64,000 nt of DNA. Source: Miscanthus floridulus (taxonomy: Eukaryota > Streptophyta > Magnoliopsida > Poales > Poaceae). Location: the NCBI RefSeq assembly GCF_019320115.1, contig NC_089584.1, positions 78,621,260 through 78,685,259 on the forward strand, in the 5' to 3' direction. Below, piece after piece: positions 47,096 through 57,600 of the stretch. Within the stretch, counting starts at the first letter, position 1, and each line of letters begins with the position of its first letter. The position numbers were made by a program, and so were the translations under genes. The notes beneath the pieces were generated by a model. It was not told the DNA's origin and ran no database searches. It was given only the letters and a program-made list of their open reading frames with translations.

Positions 47096-48015
47096 ACTAT
47101 CGGTTGGAAGTGGCCCCTGACGAAACATGCTTTGTTACAACTCATCTTTGCAGGTTTTGCCGCAGTTGATGATCGAGCTGGTGAAGCATTCTAGGCCGCG
47201 CTGGCCCACCCAAAAGCAGCAATTTCTAGGCCGTGCTATAGGCCGTGTTCGTTTCGCTAAAAAGATAGACTAAAAAATATTTTTCGTTAATTTATTGTGA
47301 GAGAAAAATATTGTACCTTAGTTAATAAATTTAAAGTCTTCGTCACCTCCTCCTTTACCGATCTCCCCAGGCACCTGTACTCGGTACCCCAAAAGGGAAA
47401 AAAAACATGTAATTTGATTTAGTTGACTGTGAAAAAGAATGTTGACGATTGAAATCTTTGAAATTGCGTGTGAGCAAAAAAGCAACAAGGACAGAGACGA
47501 CGACCACGGGAATGAGAGATAATTCAAGGAGATCACACCGGTCATGTGGCCGGAGACCGTAGATGAGATTCCCCACTCTGGCATTCCGCTACCTCTGGAT
47601 TGGCAGCTTGCACGGACACGGGAAACGCTTGGGCTACACCCAACAAGGGAAGAAACCACGACGCCTCGGCGGCGGGACCCCTTTGTATTGTCTTTGAGAA
47701 ATCGTTGCCGGGCCGCAACGGTTGCCGTTGCCCTTTGCTCGGACCAGTGTTTTTTTTTCCTCAGGTCCACAGCAGCTACTTTTTTTTCGTTCGGCAGTGC
47801 TAGCGTCGGGACGTTAGGACGAACGCCCGCGCGCTGCATCTGTTTCGCAGTGCTCCACGTGGGGCTCGCTCCTGACAAGAGAGGAAGGGGGTGACGTCAC
47901 CGATTCGGAAGGATCTGGCCACGGCGTCATATGGATGCCCTGTCCGGCATTTGGAGGAGGACACACTGAGACGATGCAGCAGAAGGCAATGAGGAGAGAT
48001 GCAACACTCGATCTG
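47096..48015. other. Unassigned; MITE fragment and a GC-rich stretch
   Basis: GGCCGTGTTCGTTTCGCTAA at 47241 begins another hAT-MITE fragment ending near 47320. The stretch 47520-47960 is GC-richer but its frames (for example 186 codons on the minus strand, 47318-47878) show no family motif or coding character. Confidence 0.35.
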
Positions 48016-48345
48016 CTTTTGAAACATCTAAACACAACAGTTACAACATATGTCTAAAGGCAGATGAAACACTTAAAACATGCTACTGAAACACTTGAAA
48101 AACACATGAAAATACTTGAAAACCATTGCAACCATACGCAACATCCAGATAAAACACATGCAACCTATATGTGAAACATATGCAACATCTAGATAAATAC
48201 AATTGCAACATATGTCTGAAAAACACAGATGAAACATTGGTAACAGACCTTTGCAACATACATATACAACCATTACAATGTATACAACATCTCGATCTTT
48301 TTTTGCAACAACCATATGAAACACTCGAAACATACGCTTTCATCA
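48016..48345. repeat. Cluster of GAAACAT / GCAACAT words
   Basis: At least fifteen occurrences of GAAACA(C/T) or GCAACA(T/A) within 330 bases, without fixed period, followed by a GC-rich segment. This texture recurs in grass genomes in non-autonomous Mutator-like elements, but no terminal inverted repeats were found. Confidence 0.45.
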
Positions 48346-49525
48346 AAACATGATAGCCAGGCGGGCAGAGCACGGCATAGCGGGATCCCGACTGTGCAGT
48401 CACAGTGGAGAAGGAGGATGACAGCGGGCGAGAGACTGTGCGGCCCCCGGTGATAGGATGCACGTGTTGCCCGTGGTGGAGGCGATAGCAACAGTCGGGT
48501 GGTGCGACCTAGCGTGGCGATCACGCCGCGGCGGTGCGGGCGCGGCGGCGGTGGAGAGGAAGACCGGCGAGAGGCGCGGTAGAGAGGGAGGCGCGCGGAA
48601 GCCGTGGCAGAGCCGGTCATGGAGCGAAGTCATGGTGTTGCACAGCCTCTGGACATCGGATCCACCGACAGGGCGTCTGGCGCAGACTGAAGTGTGACTC
48701 CCAGCATTACCGTTTTTCATTCTCTCATCGAGAGGGAGAGCGCTGGTATCGTGTCGTGCGTCCGTCTCCTAGGGTCGTGTGTGGTTGTAGGAGTACTTGA
48801 CTTGGGCAGGCGATTGTTCCTCCACGGGCCACGATTCATGTTCATTTCTCACAAGGTACGAGCTGAGGCGGTACACTGCATGGGAGTGGGGACCAAACTG
48901 AGACCGTGTTGGCGACGGTGATCCTTATCCAAGCCTCCGCCATCCGATGATGTAGTAGGGATAAAAAGGATGGAAATGGATGGAAAAAAACCCTTTTCCT
49001 ATTTTCGTTCTTGCTATATACTTTTTGGAAACGGGATCAAGATCGGTAAAACCAGGATAAAAATAAGATCAAGATATTTGGACATATGGAATTATGGAAA
49101 CGAATAGATATGGATGGAGAACCTGAAAATTAGTGCATTAGTGAAGTCACACAAAAATATACACGTATTTCTCGAAAAAAAAATTGTATGAAGTGATTGG
49201 TCTAGTGTTCACTTGCATGTCATGTGTGTTAACACATTAAGCATAATTGGTAATTAGTAAATGTATTAACATAGCATAAGGATATATAGTTGTTAGACAT
49301 CTCTCTCATTCATTGAAAATAGGATGAATATTACATAGCGAGACAGAAAACAGGATTATGCAAAAAAAAAAGACAGGAAACCCCTGTTTTATTCCTGTCC
49401 CGTCCTTGTATTTTTCCATATAAATACGTAAACGAGACAAAAAAAATTAGGAAATAAGATGCAACAGGACGTGACGGAAAGGGAATGCTTTTCTTTTGTT
49501 TTTCTTTTATATAGTGTTGGTGCGA
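48346..49525. other. Unassigned GC-rich then AT-rich DNA
   Basis: 48360-48950 is GC-rich with several overlapping frames and no family motif. 48957 begins TAGGGATAAAA, close to the Ac/hAT end TAGGGATGAAA, followed by ggatggaaatggatgg words, but no opposite end is seen by 49525. Confidence 0.35.
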
Positions 49526-49693
49526 CTTATTTTTTGCAATTTAGCCATTTTTAGAAAATTCACGTTTAGACCCCTGGACAACGTAAACTGAACTTTGGAC
49601 CCTGGGGGTCGGCGCCATGAATCACAGTGCGTGGCCCTTTTTTGCGTGGCATCTGATCTAGGCGCTTACGTGGCAAGAGCTCGGCGTCACATG
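49526..49693 (+). repeat. Left terminal inverted repeat of the MULE
   Basis: It pairs with 52576-52769. Both repeats end at the target duplications. The GC-rich core with GGCGCC and CTTACGTGGCA words is the most conserved part; the outermost 30 bases are more diverged. Confidence 0.8.
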
Positions 49694-50039
49694 TCACGGC
49701 ATCGAGGTCGACGTCCGTAGATCTTGGCGCCGCAGATCATGGCGCCGAGTCCTGGATTCAAAGACACGGCCAACTTTTTCTATCCGAGGCTTGTTCCATT
49801 TGTTCCTCCTCCATCTCGGGTTGTTCCTCTCCTCAACCCACCCAATCTCTTGAATCGACTAATTGCACCTTGAAAACTTTGATTTGATCCATAGATCTTC
49901 AAGAGCAAGGTATCCTCTCTCTCCCCTCCTCATTTGTTACGCATTGATTTGGTCTATATTAAGTGTATTTTGTAACTGTAATTACGTCATTACTTAGGGT
50001 TTTAAGCTAGTATTGATTTTTGTATTATGCAACCATAGG

Positions 50040-50766
50040 ATGTCAAGGCGTGGTAAATCTAGTGAAAACCAAGGTAACCTCTGTCAATCATGTTCTATTA
50101 CGGGCTTCATTGATGTGCAACAAATGGAAAACCCTAGGTTTAGTGATTTATTGTTCATTGCTTTTGGTAATTAGAACGAAATTGGTTTAATTGTAGGAAG
50201 GGCCCGTTGACGGGAAATGCATTCGACCCAAAGCCTCTGTCTAGTGGTGTTTCAGTTCCCATGTGTTTCTGTGGTGATCCTTGCAAGGTAGACATTTTTA
50301 AGAAGAGGAAACCTATTAGCAGAGGTATTGGATGTGTGCCAATTTTACGTTTGAGCCTACACTTCGTCAGCGCCGCATTAACTTGATGGTGAGAAATTAA
50401 TATTGTGTAGTAATTATTTTGTGTCATATGAAATAATGCTTGATTTATTTGGTGCCTAGCATTTGCATGTATTGCAGACCCCTCCACCGCTCTGTGACTT
50501 TTAACAGTGGATCGACACTGAGATCAAGGAGTCAGGAGAAGCGGCTTCTGTAAGGTCTGAAGGAGTGGGATGCAGGAGCGCCTGGCGATCTTGGAGAAGA
50601 GATGTAAAGAGGAGGCAGCAGAAAAGGAGCATAAGAAAGTGAAGGAAAGAAGGCGTCTGTTGCGTACAGGGAGAAGAAGATTGAGCGTGTGCACCGAGCA
50701 AAAGCAGCGATGGAGGAGAATTCTGATGCCCTGAGAAAGAGAAAGTGGCCTCAATGCACTCAGTAG
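50040..50766 (+). pseudogene. MULE second gene, zinc-finger-like protein, three exons, frameshifted
   Basis: The start ATG at 50040 gives MSRRGKSSENQ. Intron 1 is 50074-50196 (GTAACC...TTGTAG). Exon 2 encodes a cysteine motif PMCFCGDPCKVD (C-x-C-x3-C) and, after a frame change, YWMCANFTFEPTLRQRRINL. Intron 2 is 50389-50477 (GTGAGA...TGCAG). Exon 3 encodes TPPPLCDF-QWIDTEIK, then a charged helical tail rich in Glu/Lys/Arg (EKKIERVHRAKAAMEE) and the end DALRKRKWPQCTQ, with stop at 50764-50766. Proteins of this design are common in plant MULEs. Their role is unknown; a DNA-binding or accessory role is inferred from the zinc-finger-like motif. In-frame stops and at least two frame changes make it a pseudogene. 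It converges with the transposase remnant. Confidence 0.6.
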
Positions 50767-50785
50767 TCTTCATGACTTGCTAGTT

Positions 50786-51758
50786 CTATGTTTTATTCGT
50801 GAACAATGTTGTCGAGTCATCTCTTCCTTCTCCATAAGCATTTTGAGAATGGCCGAGATCGCTGAATTCATGAACTAGTGGATCACAATCAGGACACAAA
50901 TGTCTGATGAGCTCCATGTCTTCTTCGCTCAATACTGCAACTGGGCGGTCATCATCAGAATCAACAACTCTTGCTGTGCTATAAGGACTCCTCAGCATCC
51001 ACAATATTAATATCCACACTGTTAGATGCTATAAACCCTGGGTCCACGTTGGTTGATGGAGGCACAGGAGGACAACCAATATTGTCAGGAATGTCTCCTG
51101 CATTTAAAGCACAAATATAGATACCATTGAGACAAAGGAACCAAATCAAGGAGGAATAAGGAAAGCCAAAGTGTTACTATGACACTTACTTGGATGATCT
51201 GGGTCAAAGGGATCTCCTTGAGGGGTAGTAACAACATCATTAATCCGACATTTTGCATGAACATCAGGATAGATTCCAACCTCATTTGGGGCGGATTGAG
51301 CATCGGGCACCACAACCATATCTTTCGTGTCCACCTCAAGGTTGGGTAACGGACGGTCGGGAGGTGTCGGATTCTCTGGTTCTTGCGACAACTCATGAGG
51401 GGGTGAATACCCTTGTGGTGCGGGAACATTGGACAACTTCCGGACAGCCAAATCCAAACATTGAAACTCATTCTTCATGACAATTTTGACATATTTGTCC
51501 CATTGAGCCTCAGATGCGATTGGGACCAACCGCCTAAAAATTCGGCCTGATTTACCATAGTGAAGTAACCCCTCAACTGAGATGACATCCGCATTTGAAT
51601 TGTAGTCAAGCTCATCACGAACCCTACCAAACAACTCAGAAAACAAAGGTCGATCATCAAATATCAGAGGCAACCTTTGCAATCCAACAAAACTGATATT
51701 TCCCAAACTCATTTTCCTCCACATTTCCTCCATGATACGGGGTGACTACGTTGTCCAT
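50786..51758 (-). pseudogene. MULE transposase, N-terminal part only
   Basis: The start is taken at 51758 (MDNVVTPYHGGNVEEN), which matches the usual MULE N-terminus. One frame change near 51700 leads into the 195-codon frame ending at 51146. Motifs: LPLIFDDRPLFSELFGRVRD, DELDYNSNADVISVEGLLHY, AQWDKYVKIVMKNEFQCLDL. The intron 51189-51098 has GTAAGT...TGCAG. The next exon (GDIPDNIGCPPVPP) shifts frame into DRPVAVLSEEDMELIRHLCP and CDPLVHEFSDL. Everything beyond, including the catalytic DDE domain and zinc finger, is absent, so no active transposase can be made from this copy. Confidence 0.75.
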
Positions 51759-51779
51759 CTAGTTGGTATGCACAACACC

Positions 51780-52150
51780 AAAGTTATTACGGGTATATTA
51801 TTAAAAAATAACTACCAACAATATCTAACTACATTTGCTAACTAAATTACCTAACTATCTACCTAAATAAATAAGAATCTAACTGCTTAACTATCTCTCT
51901 AACTATATAAGAAAATTTGCTAACTACATTTACTACCTATCTAACTAAATTAATAAGTATCTAACTACCCAATTATCTGTCTAACAATCTAACTAAATAA
52001 GCTACATAAATATATTCCTAAGTATCTACCTAAATAAATAAGTATCTAACTATCTAACAAACTATCTACCTATATGTAATTAAATTTCCTAACTACATTT
52101 GCTAAATATTCTAACAAATTTACTAACTAAATTACCTAAGGTAGACTAAC
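51780..52150. repeat. Degenerate CTAACTATCTACCTAAATAA array
   Basis: Words such as CTAACTATCTACCTA, AATAAATAAG and ATCTAACTA recur about fifteen times without strict period. On the transposase strand this lies between a splice-donor-like site (AAG/GTATTTTT, about 52176-52184) and the start codon, so it probably lies in a 5'-UTR intron. Confidence 0.6.
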
Positions 52151-52530
52151 AAATTTAACTTAACTAAAAAAATACCTTGCAAAGCTGGAGCTAGCAGCTC
52201 GAGGACACCGGCGTAGAGGAGCGGGGCGCCGGAGGGGTAGGGGGCAACACAACGCGCGGGGGCCGGAGGCCCGCCGGCCGCCCTCACTGTCGGACAGCGC
52301 GGAGGAGGGAAGGGGGCGACGAGGGTGGCCGGGGATGGCACGGGGGTGCGGCGTTGTGTGGCGCGGGCAACGCCGAGCGCCCGCGGCCTGTCGACGGCGT
52401 GGGGGGCGGCCAGTTGAACGCCGGAGGTGTGGACGACGACGATGTCGACGGCGGTGGTGACGATGGCGGCGGAGAGGTGGCCGAGCCGAGCACGATAGAG
52501 AGGGAGAGAGAGAGAAAGAAGTGGCGCTGG
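52151..52530 (-). promoter_or_regulatory. GC-rich leader/promoter region of the MULE transposase gene
   Basis: This GC-rich block between the right inverted repeat and the AT-rich array is the probable first, non-coding exon of the transposase gene. Several frames are open by composition (for example 52354-52620 plus) but have no motif. Confidence 0.4.
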
Positions 52531-52575
52531 CTTCAGTCAGGTATAGTGTTATTACCTCGAGGCCGAGATCTGTGG

Positions 52576-52769
52576 TGCCAAGCTCTTTGCCACGTAAGCG
52601 CCAGATCAGATTCCATATAAAATAGGGCCACGCACATGGCGCCGAGACGTGTTACCTCAGCGCCGTGATTCATGGCGCCGACCCCAGGGTCCAAAGTTCA
52701 GTTTAGGTCTCTCAGGGTCTAAACGTGAATTTTCTTTTCAAAAATAGGGTCAAATCGTACAAAATTGGG
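52576..52769 (-). repeat. Right terminal inverted repeat of the MULE
   Basis: It is the inverted partner of 49526-49693. It is followed at once by the target duplication TTGGTGTGA. Confidence 0.8.
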
Positions 52770-52906
52770 TTGGTGTGATATGTTTTTCTAGTAGCTTGCT
52801 TAGCTTCCTTTATACATGCCTGCTAGTTATAGTGCGTCGCCTATAATAAAGGATTCTCAGCAGATGTATCTCCAGAGGTAGTGATCATTTAAAAAAAACT
52901 AATTAC

Positions 52907-53058
52907 TACTTCTTCGGTTCTAAATTATAAAATATTTTAGCTTTTTTAGATACATAAATTTTGCTATGTACTTAGATATAAATATATTTAAATATATAAT
53001 AAAATGAAAATATGTAGAAAAGCTAAAGTGTTTTATATAATTTAGAATGGAGGAAGTA
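52907..53058. mobile_element. Stowaway-type MITE (152 bp)
   Basis: Ends TACTTCTTCGGTTCTAAATT and, in reverse complement, TACTTCCTCCATTCTAAATT form inverted repeats bounded by TA. The interior is AT-rich and pairs into a hairpin. Confidence 0.8.
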
Positions 53059-53973
53059 TTTGTAGCGGGACATTTCATACCATATTTGACTGATTACGCC
53101 ACAAAGGAATAAGATGGGTGAAGTGTGGGTACTTGTGCCATGCCATTTGCAATGAGAACGGCGTGCATTACAACCCCATAAACTAGCGAGACATCCTGTG
53201 GTACTCTTCAAAGCAGCATCTGGCGTCTCCCAGATTTTGCAAGTTTTATTTTTCTTTTAAAATACACTCAAAGTCGATGATAAAGCGAATGGGCTACATG
53301 GGCCAAGTGGCCCAAACGAGACCGAATGGGGCTCGTTTTTTTTTTCCCCTCACCGAACTCCGTACCACCCCTGCGCCTTTACGACGCTGACAGAGCTCCG
53401 GGCCCCGCACGGAAATTCCCTCGTCCTATGATGACCGGTGGCGCGCTTTCCACTTCCACCCCCGCGGGAGGGGGCAGGGGCCCACGTCTTCGTCTGACAC
53501 GCGGGCCCGTCCTTCCCAGAACGGGCAGCCTACTCATTCCTCCCAACTGGCGCGTGCGACCGCGAGCCCGGGGGAGGACAGCGACGGCCGACGGGCGCGG
53601 GGGGCGCGGGAGAGATCGGGCCCGTCCGCTCGGCCACGGACGGCTGACGTCGCGCGCGGGGCTTCTTGGGGGATGGGATGGGACCGGGTGTTCGTTCCCG
53701 GATCGTGTGGTGGCCCGTTGCGGACTACCGGAGGAGGAAAAATATTCGCCAGCTAGGATGTGGGCCACCCCTTGCATGGGCCAGTTTCGGTTAACGACAC
53801 ATTTCTATTTTTCTCTTGGAGTTTTCTTTTGTTTCCATGGGGCTTGACAAAAACAAAAACTGCACTATTTCCTCTGGGGTCATCGGCCATTTTTTGTTTG
53901 TTTTGTTTTTAGATGACGATGGAGTTGCTGCTGGTAGCGAGATGTTGACGTGGCAGAAATAGTAGTAGTAGGT
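53059..53973. other. Low-copy-looking DNA with a GC-rich island
   Basis: 53330-53760 is GC- and CpG-rich with GGGCCCGT, TGGCCCAA and TGACGTCGCG words such as occur in grass promoters. The 173-codon plus frame (53326-53847) is open by composition and has no motif. The copia element inserted at 53974 may have split a former promoter region from what now lies right of 60711. Confidence 0.35.
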
Positions 53974-54473
53974 GTTGGATTTCTGAGGACTCGATCGAGT
54001 CAAGTTTACCAGATCGGGTATTTAGGATAGGAATACATGTTCAAGATTTACAGAGAGGCAGAGAGAAGGGGAGTGAGAGGTAGCAGACCATCGAAGGCCG
54101 TAGTGGTCGAAGCACTGGCCGGGATCTCGTTGGCGGACGCCATCTGCACGCCGGCAGCGATGTTCGGTGGAGAGGGAGGAGTCGGTGCAGTGGCGTCCTC
54201 GGCGGCGTGTGCGTCGGGGTGGTGTTGCCGGCGTCGGTGGTGCTTCCCGTCGCTGGCAGCGCCCCTTCTCAAGATCGGGTTAGGGTTAAGATGTCGGTGG
54301 GGTGACTGGCGGCGCGGTGAACCTCGTACTACGAGCCCCAGCCCCCATATTTCCTTTATAGCGCTGTGCGACGGGGGCCCACCAACCATGTAGGATTGGA
54401 CGCCCCCGATCAGGGCGCGAGAACAAGGCCCAAAAGGCCGTTGGGCCTAACTGGTGGGAGATCAAACCTAACA
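53974..54473 (-). mobile_element. 3' LTR of the copia element
   Basis: TGTTGGATTTCTGAGG ... AACCTAACA on the plus strand, with inverted TGTT/AACA ends. Matches 60212-60711 along its whole length. Confidence 0.92.
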
Positions 54474-54490
54474 TTATCCCCCTTGATCTC
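54474..54490 (-). other. Polypurine tract of the copia element
   Basis: On the minus strand AGAGATCAAGGGGGATAA immediately precedes the 3' LTR, the expected plus-strand primer. Confidence 0.75.
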
Positions 54491-54688
54491 TCATCTATTC
54501 TTCGTTCTTTAATTTCATACTCAAAACTTTTAATTCATATTTTTCTTGCTTCCATCCTATTTCATCACAGATTAGTGCATAGAATTGTCCCATCATCACA
54601 GCAATTAGTGCCGTTAGACTAACAGCCACAATACACTTCTCCGTTTTGAAAATGTAAACTTTCTTTGGGCCCTTCATATGTTCGGGAA

Positions 54689-57600
54689 TCATAGGTTTTC
54701 CCTTAAACCCATGCCGGCTACGTGTTCTCTGAACACGTTGGGTGGTAAGCCCTTTGTGAGCGGATCTATGAGCATTTTCTCTGTACTTATATGCTCAAGA
54801 TTTATTATATGATCCCGAACTTTATCTTTCACAACATAGTACTTTATGTCAATGTGTTTGGCAGCACCACTTGACCTATTGTTGTGAGCGTACTGTACCG
54901 CTGGATTGTTATCGCAATACAATCTCAGTGGTTCATTTATATCATCAATCACTTTCAATCCGGGTATGAATTTCTTCAGCCAATTCACCTGCCCTGTTGC
55001 CTCATAGCATGCTACAAACTCGGCATACATTGTCGAGGATGTAGTTACGGTTTGTTTGGAGCTTTTCCACGATATAGCCCCTCCTGCGAGAGTAAATACA
55101 TATCCTGACGTGGATTTTCTTTCATCTCCCGCATAATCAGAATATGAATACCCCTCTATCTGCAGGGAATCAGATCTTCTATACGTAAGCATGAGGCCTT
55201 TCGTACCCTGCAAATAACGCAGGACTTTCTTCACTAATTTCCAATGTTCAATTCCTGGATTCTTTTGATATCTGCCAAGTAACCTGGTAACAAAAGCTAA
55301 GTCAGGGCGTGTACACACTTGAGCATATTGTAAACTTCCAATAGCTGAAGCATACGGTACCGCTTTTATTCGGTCAATTTCATATTGGTTCTTGGGACAC
55401 TGATGTTCCCCAAATCTATCGCCCTTGACTATAGGAGCAGGTGAAGGACTACACGCATGCATACTAAATTTCTTTAGGACCTTTTCTATGTATGCCTTTT
55501 GCGATAATCCTAGAACCCCCTTTCTTCTGTCTCGGTGAATCTCTATTCCCAAAACGAACGAGACCTCACTGAGATCTTTCATATCAAAGTTTGAGGACAA
55601 GAATTTCTTCGTTTCCATTAGTAGATTGATATCACTACTAGCAAGCAAGATATCATCCACGTACAAAATTAGGAATATGTACTTTCTATTCTTGAACTTT
55701 GCATAAACGCAATTGTCCTCAATATTTTCTTCAAACCCAAAACCTTTTATCGTTCTATCAAACTTCAAATACCACTGTCTTGAAGCTTGCTTCAATTCAT
55801 AGATTGATTTCTTTAGGCGGCATCTCATATTTTCCTTTCCTTTTACGACAAAACCTTTCGGTTGTGCCATATAAACATTTTCTTCCAAATCCCCGTTTAG
55901 GAAAGCCGTCTTTACATCCATTTGATGTAACTCCAAATCATAGTGGGCTACAAGTGCCATTATAATTCTGAAGGAATCTTTACATGAGACTGGAGAAAAC
56001 GTCTCATTGTAATCAATCCCTTCTCTTTGCGTGAAGCCTTTCGCCACAAGTCGCGCTTTAAATCTTTCTATATTCTCTTGGGAGTCATATTTCGTTTTGT
56101 AGACCCATTTACAGCCTACTATTTTGGCTCCTTTAGGAATATTTTCTAAGTCCCAAACTTTATTGGTACTCATTGATTTTAATTCATCTTTCATGGCCTT
56201 AAGCCACTTTGATGAGTGGTCGCTTCTCATGGCTTCTTCAAATGAGGTGGGATCATCCCCCATCTGATATTCTTCTATTTCATAAACTTCATAGTCATCA
56301 GTAATAGCTGATCTTCTTATTCTTTGAGACCTTCTAGGTGCCTCCGGCACTTGTTCCACATTTGGCTGTTGTTGTTCTTCCTCATGTGCAACATTTGGTT
56401 CTATAGGTTCCTCAAGGATAGGTTCCTCAAGGACAGGTTCCTCATGTTCATTCATTGTCGCCACGGGAGAACTTTCAATAGGTGTTGACACTACAGTGTC
56501 CTGCACTGTCGGTGCAACAGCAGCAGGTAGCGTGAAGAATGGTTCTTCAACCATCGGAGTGGGTACATGTACCCGCTTCTCCTATAGGCTGATTTCTCGT
56601 GCTACCATGCTCCCCCTGATCATATTATCCTCCAAGAACACAGCGTGTCTTATTTCTACAATCTTCGTATGTCTGTCAGGACAATAGAAACGATATCCTT
56701 TTGATCTTTCTGGATAGCTAATAAAATGGCAGCTGACTGTCTTGGAGTCTAACTTTCCTATGTTTGGGTTAAACACTTTTGCCTCAGCTGGACAGCCCCA
56801 CACACGCAAATGATTAAGTGAGGGTTCCCTTCCTGTCCATAATTCATACGGTGTTTTAGGCACCGATTTACTTAATACTCGATTAAGTATGTGAATGGCA
56901 GTTTTTAGTGCCTCCATCTATAAACTAATCGGTAATGTGGAGTAACTCATCATGCTTCTTACCATATCAATTAAGGTACGGTTACGTCTTTCAGCCACTC
57001 CATTCTGCTGAGGCTCCCCCGGTGTGGAGTACTGAGCAACTATGCCATTTTCCTGTAGGAACCTTACAAATGGTCCAAGAATTTGGCTATATGGGGTATG
57101 TCGCCCATAGTACTCTCCACCTCGGTCTGATCGTACTATCTTGATTTTCTTATTGTGCTGATTTTCAACTTCAGCTTTAAATATTTTGAATTTATCCAAT
57201 GCTTCCGATCTTTTTTTAATTGGATAAATATTGCCATAACGAGAGTAGTCGTCTGTGAATGTTATAAACGAGTCATAACCATCCACACTTTTCACAAGAA
57301 AAGGACCACATATGTCTGTGTGGATTATTTCTAAAATTCCTGTGTTTCGTTTGGCATCTTTCTTAATTTTCTTGACATACTTTCCTTTGATGCAATCAAT
57401 ATATTGTTCTAAATCTAAAAATTCTAAGTGCGGGAGAATTGATTCCTTAACCAATCGTTCCATTCTCCCCCTCGAAATATGGCCCAAGCGGCAATGCCAT
57501 AATTTCGAAGAGACAGTATCAATTCTCTTCCGCTTCTTAGTTACATCCGCGGATGGGGAATTATTCACATTCTCATCGCATACATTGTTCGCATTCTCAG

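Larger units (their letters stand above)
49526..52769. mobile_element. Mutator-like element (MULE), 3244 bp
   Basis: Long terminal inverted repeats (49526-49693 and 52576-52769) share, in inverted order, AAAATTCACGTTTAGACCC, AAACTGAACTTTGGACCCTG, GTCGGCGCCATGAATCAC and GGCGCTTACGTGGCAA. They are flanked by a 9-bp target duplication with one mismatch (TTGGTGCGA 49517-49525; TTGGTGTGA 52770-52778), the Mutator hallmark. Inside are two convergent genes: a minus-strand N-terminal transposase remnant and a plus-strand zinc-finger-like gene. The catalytic transposase part is missing, so the element is non-autonomous. Confidence 0.85.

Noticed and set aside
46929..47128. Opposing 63- and 64-codon frames
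   Set aside because: Explained by the near-palindromic MITE at 46975-47095.
47318..47878. 186-codon minus-strand frame
   Set aside because: No domain, biased composition, overlaps a MITE fragment and frames on the other strand; probably chance.
48957..49470. Possible Ac-like hAT element starting TAGGGATAAAA
   Set aside because: One terminus resembles the Ac end but no opposite end or 8-bp duplication was found.
53326..53847. 173-codon plus-strand frame
   Set aside because: GC-rich island in which several frames are open; low-complexity Arg/Gly/Pro composition and no motif.
54037..54393. Opposing 118- and 113-codon frames in the copia LTR (also at 60276-60628)
   Set aside because: Present in both LTRs as GC-rich non-coding sequence; no domain.
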